NCBI GenBank assembly: GCA_047619485.1
Contig: JBLHKE010000059.1
Coordinates: 1 to 17,893 of the forward strand
Direction: 5' to 3'
DNA length: 17,893 nucleotides
Origin: JBLHKE01 sp047619485
Lineage (GTDB): Bacteria > Verrucomicrobiota > Verrucomicrobiia > Verrucomicrobiales > DEV007
Below are positions 8,004-15,285 of the stretch, one piece after another. Each line of letters starts with the position of its first letter. Within the stretch, counting starts at the first letter, position 1. The position numbers and the translations under genes are program-made. The notes under the pieces are model-generated. The model saw nothing but the letters and a program-made list of their open reading frames with translations, was not told the DNA's origin and did no database searches.

Positions 8004-8024
8004 CTGGACGGACGATACGTCCAG
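8004..8024. promoter_or_regulatory. Palindrome between divergent promoters
   Basis: CTGGACG, seven bases, then CGTCCAG: a perfect 7-base inverted repeat centred at 8014. It lies between the divergent promoter-like elements B and C in a 232-base gene-free stretch (7935-8166). Position and symmetry suit an operator for a dimeric regulator; a leader hairpin is possible. No protein that binds it can be named. Confidence 0.35.
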
Positions 8025-8067
8025 AACTCACGTCGACAGCTATAAAATCCCATGTCGTGGCAGGCCG

Positions 8068-8093
8068 GTAACCTTTGGTCGCAATTCTTGATC
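8068..8093 (+). promoter_or_regulatory. Putative ECF-type promoter, copy C
   Basis: GTAACCT (8068-8074), 14 bases, TGATC (8089-8093). It is the third exact copy of the bipartite element and the only one on the plus strand, divergent from copy B. Unlike A and B, the gene it serves (8167) lies about 70 bases downstream. Confidence 0.6.
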
Positions 8094-8104
8094 TAACTAA
8101 CGAG

Positions 8105-8155
8105 ATGGGCATCGAGGCTCACAATAAACCTATCACTGCAGATGCAGCTGACTAA
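8105..8155 (+). other. Possible short upstream reading frame
   Basis: An ATG 12 bases after TGATC of copy C opens 16 codons (MGIEAHNKPITADAAD) and stops at TAA, 11 bases before the lipoprotein ATG at 8167. Its position mimics the near-leaderless starts of copies A and B. It may be a leader peptide that couples translation, or chance. Confidence 0.2.
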
Positions 8156-8166
8156 CAAGAAAGATC

Positions 8167-8394
8167 ATGACATTATCAAAATCACTACCCTCTATTCACC
8201 GACTTTTCCTCGGGGCAACGGCGCTTGTTACCATGGCTCTCGTGTCATGCGCAACTACCCCACAAAAAGACCGCCCCTACGACGACGCTTACGAACGCAG
8301 CTTCCGCCAGGAGCAGATGGAAAGGAATGTGGAGAACACCAGATTGTGGCAGGAGAACAGCAACCGCCCATCGTTCCCTCAACTCTCTCGTTGA
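8167..8394 (+). CDS. Very small lipoprotein with charged C-terminal region
   Basis: The 75 residues start with a signal peptide (HRLFLGATALVTMA) ending in the lipobox LVSC, then a short linker (ATTPQKDRP) and a strongly charged, probably helical region (DDAYERSFRQEQMERNVENTRLW). AAGAAAG before the ATG is at best a weak ribosome binding site. The overlapping frame from 8142 lacks any signal sequence and is read as a shadow. The gene carries promoter-like copy C, which groups it with the two minus-strand lipoprotein units. Function is unknown. The stop is TGA. Confidence 0.75.
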   Translation: MTLSKSLPSIHRLFLGATALVTMALVSCATTPQKDRPYDDAYERSFRQEQMERNVENTRLWQENSNRPSFPQLSR

Positions 8395-8431
8395 AGAGCG
8401 CTAAATGCGCCGACGGCCTGATCAGATCCAG

Positions 8432-8459
8432 CCCCAAAAAAGCTCCTTTTGCTGAGGGG
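8432..8459. terminator. Weak hairpin after the 8167 gene
   Basis: CCCC pairs with GGGG outside an AAAAG/CTTTT stem with a CTC loop; the outer and inner stems are separated by unequal unpaired bases. It lies about 40 bases after the 8167 stop. No T-run follows on the plus strand, so it is a weak terminator candidate. Confidence 0.25.
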
Positions 8460-8484
8460 AACCTGTAGCTTTAGCTGGTCGATC
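8458..8484 (+). promoter_or_regulatory. Degenerate relative of the bipartite promoter, copy D
   Basis: GGAACCT (8458-8464) matches the GTAACCT box at 6 of 7 bases. CGATC (8480-8484) matches TGATC at 4 of 5, with a spacer of 15 rather than 14. It lies 60 bases upstream of the kinase pseudogene ATG. It is weak alone and is listed because of its position near three exact copies. Confidence 0.25.
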
Positions 8485-8544
8485 CTGATTCGAGCGGCAG
8501 CCCACCGGGCTGCTAGGACTCTTTCCAGCTACCGATATTAAACC

Positions 8545-9355
8545 ATGAATCCAATGAATACCTGCCCTGACTGTGGTGCGACTATTCCGGAAGAGGCACC
8601 AGAGGGGATGTGCCCGGAATGTTTATTTAAGGCAGGATTCGCGCCATTTGATGACGACGTCTCCGCGGCGGAAACGCTCGGTGAGACAGGAGAAGATCAT
8701 CTCGGAAACGCAGATAGCTTCGATGCTAGTGGCACCACCATCGACCGCTACAAACTACTTCAGCTAATCGGCGAAGCCAGAACACCCCCATCTATCCAAT
8801 CCTCAAAACCTGCGCGGGGATCTAGATTGGATTACGATGAAGACGCTGGAGAAAGATCTTACTCGGCGCTACGACACCGCGAAGGCGCTAGCGGAAAATA
8901 TCGCCCGCCACTTTGCCAATCGCGGAATTCGAGCTGCCGGGGGTCATAGCCGAGTTGTCGTCAAAAGCTGCGGTGCAAGCAAGGCAGTGGACCCCGCTGG
9001 CTATGGCGGTGATCTCCGCGCCATGATACGAATCTCGGAACTCTACCGTACGGGTCGTGGCGTCCCGATCGACACCGCCGAGTCTCAGCGATTTGAAGAG
9101 ATGGCGGGTGCCCATCAACCAGTCAACATCGATGCGTCTATCATCAAAGATATCAGCGGCGAGAATCGGATCACAGAGGAAGCCGTTCTAGGCAGAATAG
9201 GGACTAGGGCAGGTGACCGTTTCAGTAAAATCCGCCTCGACAGAGATCTAAGAAACGTAGGTCGGAGCGCACTGCTTGAGAATGCGTCAATCATACAAGA
9301 ACAGGTCGAAGGTGGACTCCATCTAATCGTCCACATCGAAACGACTGAAAAGTAG
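8545..9355 (+). pseudogene. Decayed Ser/Thr protein kinase gene with Sel1 and POTRA remnants
   Basis: The first frame (ATG 8545) encodes a zinc-ribbon N-terminus, CPDCG (7-11) and CPEC (23-26), a linker, and the opening of a Hanks-type kinase domain, IDRYKLLQLIGE, typical of planctomycete and verrucomicrobial kinases. The Gly-rich loop, catalytic Lys, HRD and DFG motifs are absent. Reading then resumes in the +1 frame (open from 8768) with the far C-terminal kinase segment, NLRGDLDWITMKTLEKD then RRYDTAKALAENIARHF. Next come a Sel1-like repeat (GDLRAMIRISELYRTGRGV) and a POTRA-like segment (ENRITEEAVLGRIGTRAGD and LIVHIE), ending at TAG 9355. At least one large internal deletion and a frameshift removed the core, so no kinase activity is expected. 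The in-frame 8837-9355 part could still be expressed as a Sel1-POTRA fragment, but no signal peptide is visible. Confidence 0.82.
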
Positions 9356-9366
9356 GAGATGCCAGC

Positions 9367-9401
9367 TAGTGTTCTGACAGCTTAGATCTGTTGGAACACT
9401 A
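9367..9401. terminator. Hairpin between converging genes
   Basis: TAGTGTTC (9367-9374) pairs perfectly with GAACACTA (9394-9401). Inside it, after a TG/TG mismatch, ACAG (9377-9380) pairs with CTGT (9388-9391) around a 7-base loop. It follows the pseudogene stop and overlaps the stop codon of the HEAT-repeat gene on the other strand. Symmetry and position suggest a bidirectional terminator, although neither side has a T-run. Confidence 0.5.
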
Positions 9402-11492
9402 ATCTCTGATCCGCTTGATCGCATCCTCTGCACGCCGGCGGACGGAGCTGACGCCATCGCGCTTCAGCTGCTCCAAAGCCGGGATCGATTTCGCTGCCTT
9501 ATTCCCCAGTCTACCCAGCGCCTCACAGGCGAACAGGCGCACGCGGGGGTCGTCGTTGCGCAATGCTTCAATGTACGGATCGACCTCCAGCGGGCGGATC
9601 TGCGTGAGCGCCTCGAGGGCGACGACCCGATCGTCTTTTTTCCCCAATAGCGCGAACAACTGCGGCGCCGCCGACCTCGCATCCTCACCGCGCTGCCCGA
9701 GCCCTTCGATCGCAGGATGGCGCACCGCCTCATCGGGATCCTTCAGCATTTTTTCCAAGACCGTGGTCAAACCCTCCGCATCCGGTTCGATTGCGACCAT
9801 GGCCGCGATGGCGGCTCCACGAAGGCTCGATTCGCCATCGGTGAGGGACGCCTCCACCAGCGGCAGCGCGGCTTTCGCGTCTGATCCGATCGCGGTGAGG
9901 GCGTTTAAGATGGCAAGCCTTGTCGACGGCCCGGCACCTTCAGCCAGTTCACACAGCCTTCCGACCGCCGGACTAGCGGTAGCTCCAAACTTTGCCAACG
10001 CACCGATCGCGCTCGCCCTAACTTGCGGATCCGGATCAGCGAGCGCCGCGTTGATCAGATCGAATCCTGTCCGCTGCCCATCAGATGATTGGCCGAGCAA
10101 GCGCACAGCTACCGCACGCACCTGCGCCGATTCGTCTTGGCAACGCCGCGAGAGGATGGTCGTTAGGCGGCGATCGTCCTGCTCGGTCGCACCCAATGCC
10201 TCCAGCGCCGCGAGGCGGACGAACGCATCCGGATCGTTGCTTGCCTTGCGGAATTTTGGCAACAGCGGCTGGGCAGATTTCCCCAGCCGGGCGAGGGTAT
10301 CCAAGGCCACAAAGCGGGTCGCGGCCGAATCGCTAGCAAGTGCGTTTTCCAATGCAGGAAGCGCCAACGGCCCCGCCGATCTGAGGATTTGTAGCGCCCA
10401 ATGCACCTCGATTCCTCGTAGTTCTGGCAGCGAGATCTCAGCAACGGCGGCCAGCACCGCCGGGCAAGCTCCGGCGCCAATCCCAGCCAGGGCTCTACTA
10501 AAAACATCTAGTTCGTCACCAGCCTTGATCCGCTCGACCAGTAGAGGTGCGAGATCAGCAGCATCGGAACCGAACTGCCCAGCCACCCAAGTCGCACGAT
10601 TCCGTAAGGTTCTGTCCGAATCCCCTATCCATGATCTCAACGCCGGAATCGCATCGGCTTCCAGCCGGGAGGTTCCTAGGAGCACGTTGGCCGCCGCCAG
10701 GCGGACAGCCTCTTCCTCGCTCAGAAGCGCCGCGCGCAACACGGGACGAAGCTCTGCGAAAGACACGCCTACTAAACCGGCGGAGCCGATCGCCGCCGCC
10801 ACCAACGGTTGATCATCCGATTCACTAGCAAGCAACAATAAAACCTGCGCCGACGATTCCCGTGCCGGTTCGCCGATCAAGCCGATGGCTCGCACGGCAG
10901 CGGGAACCGGCTTCGCTTTGATCCCAGCGATGAGAGCACCAATCGCGGGAGCACCGATCGACCCAAGGGCCTCGGTCACAGCACCACGCACCCCAGGTTC
11001 AGAATCCCCCAAAGCGACGAGCAATTCGGGCACCGCCGCAGCGGCCTTCTCACCGATCAGACCGAGAGCCTGAGCAGCCCCCCAACGCCGCTTGTCGCTC
11101 TTGCTCTGCAATGCCGTCCGCAGGGGTTCCACCGCGGCCTCGCCGATCTCACCCAAGGCATAGGCCGAGCGAAATACCACCTGTTCATCGTAACGCCGTC
11201 GCTCCGGATCCATGGCTTCAATTAATCCCGGGATCGCATCAGGCGCCCCCGGACCGATCCTCGCGATCGCCGTCATCGCACGCGCCGCCACCTGCTCATC
11301 ATCATCCTGGAGGGCGCGAATCAAGCCTGGCAAAGCTGGCAGCGCTCCTGCCCCAAGTTCGCGGAGTTGCCGCGCGGCCTCCCGTCGTGTTTCGAGATCC
11401 CCCTCGATCAGCTCCTTGTCTAGCTGTACAAAATCCTGCGCCAGCGACTGCGACGCCACCACCAGCCACAGCGCCAAGACCAGGAATCTCAT
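9399..11492 (-). CDS. Exported HEAT-repeat protein
   Basis: The 697 residues start with a signal peptide (MRFLVLALWLVVASQSLA, cleavage probably before Q19). Almost the whole remainder is HEAT/PBS-lyase-type alpha repeats of about 35-40 residues, for example ARQLRELGAGALPALPGL, ALGSIGAPAIGALIAGI and ALGRLGNKAAKSIPALEQL. Such solenoids bind proteins; no catalytic motif is visible. The frame stays open upstream to 11711, but that part overlaps the preceding gene and lacks signal-peptide features, so I take the ATG at 11492. That start is 4 bases after the stop of the DUF1552 gene, so it is the last gene of a three-gene operon and probably serves the same periplasmic process. The stop is TAG and lies in a hairpin. 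Confidence 0.87.
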   Translation of the reverse strand: MRFLVLALWLVVASQSLAQDFVQLDKELIEGDLETRREAARQLRELGAGALPALPGLIRALQDDDEQVAARAMTAIARIGPGAPDAIPGLIEAMDPERRRYDEQVVFRSAYALGEIGEAAVEPLRTALQSKSDKRRWGAAQALGLIGEKAAAAVPELLVALGDSEPGVRGAVTEALGSIGAPAIGALIAGIKAKPVPAAVRAIGLIGEPARESSAQVLLLLASESDDQPLVAAAIGSAGLVGVSFAELRPVLRAALLSEEEAVRLAAANVLLGTSRLEADAIPALRSWIGDSDRTLRNRATWVAGQFGSDAADLAPLLVERIKAGDELDVFSRALAGIGAGACPAVLAAVAEISLPELRGIEVHWALQILRSAGPLALPALENALASDSAATRFVALDTLARLGKSAQPLLPKFRKASNDPDAFVRLAALEALGATEQDDRRLTTILSRRCQDESAQVRAVAVRLLGQSSDGQRTGFDLINAALADPDPQVRASAIGALAKFGATASPAVGRLCELAEGAGPSTRLAILNALTAIGSDAKAALPLVEASLTDGESSLRGAAIAAMVAIEPDAEGLTTVLEKMLKDPDEAVRHPAIEGLGQRGEDARSAAPQLFALLGKKDDRVVALEALTQIRPLEVDPYIEALRNDDPRVRLFACEALGRLGNKAAKSIPALEQLKRDGVSSVRRRAEDAIKRIRD

Positions 11493-11496
11493 CGAT

Positions 11497-12840
11497 CTAC
11501 ACCGTGAGTTGCCCGAGTCGCCCGGTGCTGTCGCCGAAGAAGTCCACCTTGGCGCCAGCCGCATCGAGCATCGAGTTGAACAAGTTGCACACCGGTGTCT
11601 CGTCAGGGACTTTGACGTGCCGCCCGGTCGCGAACCGATCACCGCCACCTGCAAACAGGATCGGCAGGTTCTCGTTGTTGTGACGGTTGCCGTCGCAGAT
11701 ACCACTGCCATACATGATCATCGTATTGTCGAGCAACGTCCCCTCACCTTCCGGGATCGATTTCAGCCGCTGCAGGATGTAGGAAAGCTGGGTGACGTGA
11801 AGACGATTGATCTCGCGGATCTTGTCGAGCTTATCGCGTCGCTCCTGGTGGTGCGAGAGCGAGTGGTGACCGTCGTTGATTCCGATCTCGCGGTAGGCGC
11901 GGTTGCTCCCTGCGTTGGCGAACATAAACGAAGAGACGCGAGTCTGGTCCGTCTGAAATGCCAGCACCATCATGTCGCCGAGCAAGCGCAGGTGCCCCTC
12001 GGCGGTGTCCGGCGTTCCCTCCGGCCGGCCGAAATAGGTGATCGCCTTCTGCACATCGCCCTCAGAATCTTCCGCCCCCTCGATGCGCCGCTCGATCTCA
12101 CGGACCGAGGTGAGGTACTCGTCGAGTTTCTGCTTGTCCGAATTACCGACCTTGTTCTCCAGCCGCTTCGCATCATCCAGCACATAGTCGAGCACGCTCT
12201 TGCGGTAGCTCGAACGTTCGGCCGTCACTCGCTTGGCGTCCTTCCCGACAATGTCGCCGAACAGGCGCTCGAAAACTTCGCGCGGATCGGTCATTTTCAT
12301 CATCGGCGTTTTCGGATCACGCCAAGAGATGCTGTTCGAATACGCACAGCTGTAACCGGAATCGCATTTTCCATAAGGTCGCCCGCCCTCAGTGCCGAGT
12401 TCGAGCGATGGGAAACGTGTCTCGCCACCGAGTTGCGCCGCCGCCAATTGATCGACCGAGCCACCGGCGCGAATCTTGCCCTCGGTCTTCAGGGGCTGGC
12501 TGCCAGTCAGAAAGACACCGGCCGAGCGCGCGTGATCCCCGGCACCATCGTCATTATTGCGACCCTTATCATGGGTCAGCCCGCTCAACACCATGATATC
12601 GCGTTTCACCGGGGCGAGTGGCTGGAGAATATGCGGCAGATCAAACGCAGCGCCAGTGCTGCCCGGCGTCCAGTCTGGCATGTGCACCCCGTTCGGCACA
12701 AACATGAATGCCATGCGTAACGGGGAGCTGCTGGCAGCCGCGGCGGCAGCGCGCACCGGAGTCATCGCATCGAGCATCGGCAAAGCGACGGTCGCGCCGA
12801 TCCCGCGTAGGAAATGTCTTCTGGAAAGTTGGGTTCGCAT
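11497..12840 (-). CDS. DUF1552 family Tat-exported protein
   Basis: The 447 residues begin with a twin-arginine signal (SRRHFLRGIGATVALPML) and continue through the DUF1552 domain, with MAFMFVPNGVHMPDW, VLSGLTHDKG, SVDQLAAAQLG, FPSLELG and, near the C-terminus, NTMIMYGSGICDGNRHNNENLPILFAGGG. The last part resembles alkaline-phosphatase/sulfatase-like folds (DUF1501-type), but no enzyme activity is established here. Such genes are abundant in Planctomycetes and Verrucomicrobia, next to genes for DUF1592/DUF1588 cytochrome-like proteins, as here. The upstream gene ends 46 bases earlier. I chose ATG 12840 over the TTG directly before it. Translocation by Tat suggests folding or cofactor loading in the cytoplasm before export. 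Confidence 0.9.
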   Translation of the reverse strand: MRTQLSRRHFLRGIGATVALPMLDAMTPVRAAAAAASSSPLRMAFMFVPNGVHMPDWTPGSTGAAFDLPHILQPLAPVKRDIMVLSGLTHDKGRNNDDGAGDHARSAGVFLTGSQPLKTEGKIRAGGSVDQLAAAQLGGETRFPSLELGTEGGRPYGKCDSGYSCAYSNSISWRDPKTPMMKMTDPREVFERLFGDIVGKDAKRVTAERSSYRKSVLDYVLDDAKRLENKVGNSDKQKLDEYLTSVREIERRIEGAEDSEGDVQKAITYFGRPEGTPDTAEGHLRLLGDMMVLAFQTDQTRVSSFMFANAGSNRAYREIGINDGHHSLSHHQERRDKLDKIREINRLHVTQLSYILQRLKSIPEGEGTLLDNTMIMYGSGICDGNRHNNENLPILFAGGGDRFATGRHVKVPDETPVCNLFNSMLDAAGAKVDFFGDSTGRLGQLTV

Positions 12841-12886
12841 CAATCTGGTGGTTCGCTATTAGACAACATCCGCTGGCGGGAAAATC

Positions 12887-15199
12887 TCAATCGTCGGTTT
12901 TCTCGGAAGATCGTAACCGGAACGGATCACTGGCAACAATCTCGGAAAAAAGTAACGAAAACCGCGGCTCCCCGGATGCCAATTTCGTCGAGATCGACTC
13001 GATCACGCGGCGGTCATAGGCTTCCGTTCCACGGCCGATCGCATAGGTTAACATTCTCTCAGTCAGGACCTTAAGGAAATCCTCACGGCTCGCTATCTCC
13101 CGTTTCAATCCCTCAACCCCGTCGATCTTGACCCCACCCGGCAGCTCGCTCGACGCATCGATCACAAACTCGCCATCCAGATCTCGCCAGCGGCCGATCG
13201 CGTCAAAATTTTCTAGGGCGAAGCCGATCGGGTCCATTTTCGCATGGCACCCGGCACAATCTGGATTGGAACGGTGGATCTCCAATCGCTCGCGCAAGGA
13301 GGCGGTGGCGCTCGCCTCCTTGGTCTCCTCGAGTTCCGGCACATCCGGGGGTGGAGGCGGAGGCGGCGTGCCGAGCAACTGCTCGAGCACCCACTTGCCG
13401 CGGCTCACCGGGGAGGTGCGAGTGGCGTTTGAGGTCAATGTCAGAATCGATGCCTGACCGAGAATTCCCCCGCGCCGATCCTCGGGCGTAAGCGAGACTC
13501 GACGGAAATTCTTGCCGCTGACCTCGCTCATGCCGTAGTGCTGCGCGAGGCGTTCGTTGACGAAGGTGTAGTCGGCATCGATCAGCTCGATCACGCTGCG
13601 ATCACCACGCACGACGGATTCGAAAAAGAGTTCGGTCTCGCGCCGCATCGCCACCCGCAGTTCATCGTCGAACTCCGGGAAGGCCTCCGGGTCTGGTTCG
13701 ATCGTGTCGAGGTTGCGCGTCTGCAACCACTGGCCTGAGAAGTTCTTGATAAAGGCCTCCGATTTCGGATCTTGCAACATCCGCACCGCCTCGCTCTGAA
13801 GGACTGCTGGCTGTGTCAGGCTACCGTCCTCGGCCAGTTTAAACAGCCGCTCATCAGGAAGGCTGCTCCAGAGGAAATAAGACAGCCGCGAAGCCATCGC
13901 ATAGCCGTCGAGGGCGCGTGCACCATCTTTGCCGGCCGGGCGGTCATCCAGCTCCCAGCGGAACAGGAAATTTGGAGAACTGAGGATACCCTGCAGTGCC
14001 ACCTGCATCGAGGTGGGGAAATTCTCGCCGTCATCCATGACTAGATCCACCAGCTTACCGAGGCGCTCCGCCTCTTCCTCCCCCACTGGTCTGCGCCACG
14101 CACGGCTGGCGAAACGCTTGATCATCTGCCGCGCCTGCGATCGCTCCTCGCCAGGATTGGGCGGTTCAGGGATGAGGCGGCGGTGCGGTTCTGGCATCGG
14201 CGGTGCGGCCTTTCCCAGCGGCCCCTGCACCTCGATCCAATGGACGTAGAGGTTGCGATCTCCATCGGAATTGAAGTTGTTCATGTAGGCGGCAGCGATC
14301 AGGTGCTCCCCCTTGCTCAACTTCACCCGCCGCTCGCGCGTCATCGGACGGTTCGACTGCGCGACCACATCGACGCGCTCGATCTCTTTGCCATCGACCT
14401 TGATCGCCATGTGAGCATGCTCCGACCCCGCCTTGTCTTGGTGCGCACGGATGCGGATCTCGTACTCGCCGTCCTCAGGCGCATTAAAAGACACCTGCCC
14501 CTCGCCCTCCCTAAAAAGCCCCAGCCTACCCCGGTCGGGTCGGAGATTCTCATCACTCTTCTCATAGGAGACCCGCTTAAGCCGATCTCCCGCCACGCGT
14601 TTTACCGGTGGCCAGACTTGCGACTTGGTCACGATCACCTCGCGCGAGATCGCTTCCGCTGCATCGAGGTATTTTTCCATCAGCAGCGGCGAGATCGTCA
14701 GCGCATCGCCGATGTTGTCGAACCCATAACTCACCTCGTCCGGCGGGAAATCGTCAGCCAGCGTCACCTCGACGCCGAGCAGATCGCGGACGGTGCGTTT
14801 GTATTCGTCCCGGTTGAGCCGCCGCACGGTGACGCGACCAGGATTGTCAGGAACCGCCGCATCGAAAGCCGCCACCCACGCATTGAGATCGGCAATCACC
14901 GCATCCCGCTGTGCGGGTAAAGGCTGCGGCTTGCCCTCCGGCGGCATCTCGCCATCCAAGATCAATTCAGCTGCCTCGTGCCAGAGATCACGATCCCCAG
15001 CCTTGGGCGAACCGCCCTGCATCATCGCCTCGAGATTCAGGTCTGCCTTCTGCTTCTCGGCACCATGGCACTTGTAGCAATACGTCGACAGGAACTGGCT
15101 AAATTTTTCCGCAGCCAATTCTTCGGCGTTGCAAACCGATCCGAGCAAAAAACCGGCAAAGAAAACGGTGGTTCGAACGATGTTTCGGGACATTAACAT
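12887..15199 (-). CDS. Planctomycete-type cytochrome-like protein with DUF1587/1592/1588/1585 domains
   Basis: The product is 770 residues (768 from a second ATG at 15193). A signal peptide is followed by a PSCyt1-like heme motif, CYKCH (41-45). The DUF1587 region (RRLNRDEYKRTVRDLLG, about 122-186) comes next, then a beta-rich carbohydrate-binding-like insert (GEYEIRIRAHQD; about 235-330) and a DUF1595-like segment (RFASRAWRRPVGEEE). The DUF1592 region (SSPNFLFRWEL; ASRLSYFLWSSLPDE) and DUF1588 region (GILGQASILTLTSNATRTSP, then a run of prolines) lead to a second heme-type motif, CAGCH (648-652), and a DUF1585 end (MLTYAIGRG). Two CxxCH motifs suggest a periplasmic c-type heme protein. Substrate and electron partners are unknown; polysaccharide-linked roles have been proposed for the family. 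It is the first gene of the operon with the DUF1552 and HEAT genes. Confidence 0.92.
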   Translation of the reverse strand: MLMSRNIVRTTVFFAGFLLGSVCNAEELAAEKFSQFLSTYCYKCHGAEKQKADLNLEAMMQGGSPKAGDRDLWHEAAELILDGEMPPEGKPQPLPAQRDAVIADLNAWVAAFDAAVPDNPGRVTVRRLNRDEYKRTVRDLLGVEVTLADDFPPDEVSYGFDNIGDALTISPLLMEKYLDAAEAISREVIVTKSQVWPPVKRVAGDRLKRVSYEKSDENLRPDRGRLGLFREGEGQVSFNAPEDGEYEIRIRAHQDKAGSEHAHMAIKVDGKEIERVDVVAQSNRPMTRERRVKLSKGEHLIAAAYMNNFNSDGDRNLYVHWIEVQGPLGKAAPPMPEPHRRLIPEPPNPGEERSQARQMIKRFASRAWRRPVGEEEAERLGKLVDLVMDDGENFPTSMQVALQGILSSPNFLFRWELDDRPAGKDGARALDGYAMASRLSYFLWSSLPDERLFKLAEDGSLTQPAVLQSEAVRMLQDPKSEAFIKNFSGQWLQTRNLDTIEPDPEAFPEFDDELRVAMRRETELFFESVVRGDRSVIELIDADYTFVNERLAQHYGMSEVSGKNFRRVSLTPEDRRGGILGQASILTLTSNATRTSPVSRGKWVLEQLLGTPPPPPPPDVPELEETKEASATASLRERLEIHRSNPDCAGCHAKMDPIGFALENFDAIGRWRDLDGEFVIDASSELPGGVKIDGVEGLKREIASREDFLKVLTERMLTYAIGRGTEAYDRRVIESISTKLASGEPRFSLLFSEIVASDPFRLRSSEKTDD

Positions 15200-15285
15200 G
15201 GGTTACGAAAACTAACCGCAGCAGGATTCCTATCAATCAAATTGGCACCCGAGCGGCAATGCTAAGATATCGCCTCATCCCGCCA

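Noticed and set aside
8142..8468. A 108-codon frame overlapping the 8167 lipoprotein gene
   Set aside because: It has no signal sequence or recognisable pattern, whereas the overlapping 8167 frame has a full lipoprotein signal.
9415..10812. A 465-codon open frame on the plus strand
   Set aside because: Its Ser/Ala/Arg-rich translation is the mirror of the HEAT-repeat gene and has no independent support.
11493..11711. N-terminal extension of the HEAT-repeat gene
   Set aside because: It overlaps the DUF1552 gene in another frame, and a good signal peptide begins at the ATG at 11492.
11212..12720. A 502-codon open frame on the plus strand
   Set aside because: It is antisense to the HEAT and DUF1552 genes, whose domain and signal-peptide matches are clear; the antisense translation shows no recognisable domain.
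14183..14920. A 245-codon plus-strand frame
   Set aside because: It is antisense to the DUF1592-type gene and is explained by its codon pattern.
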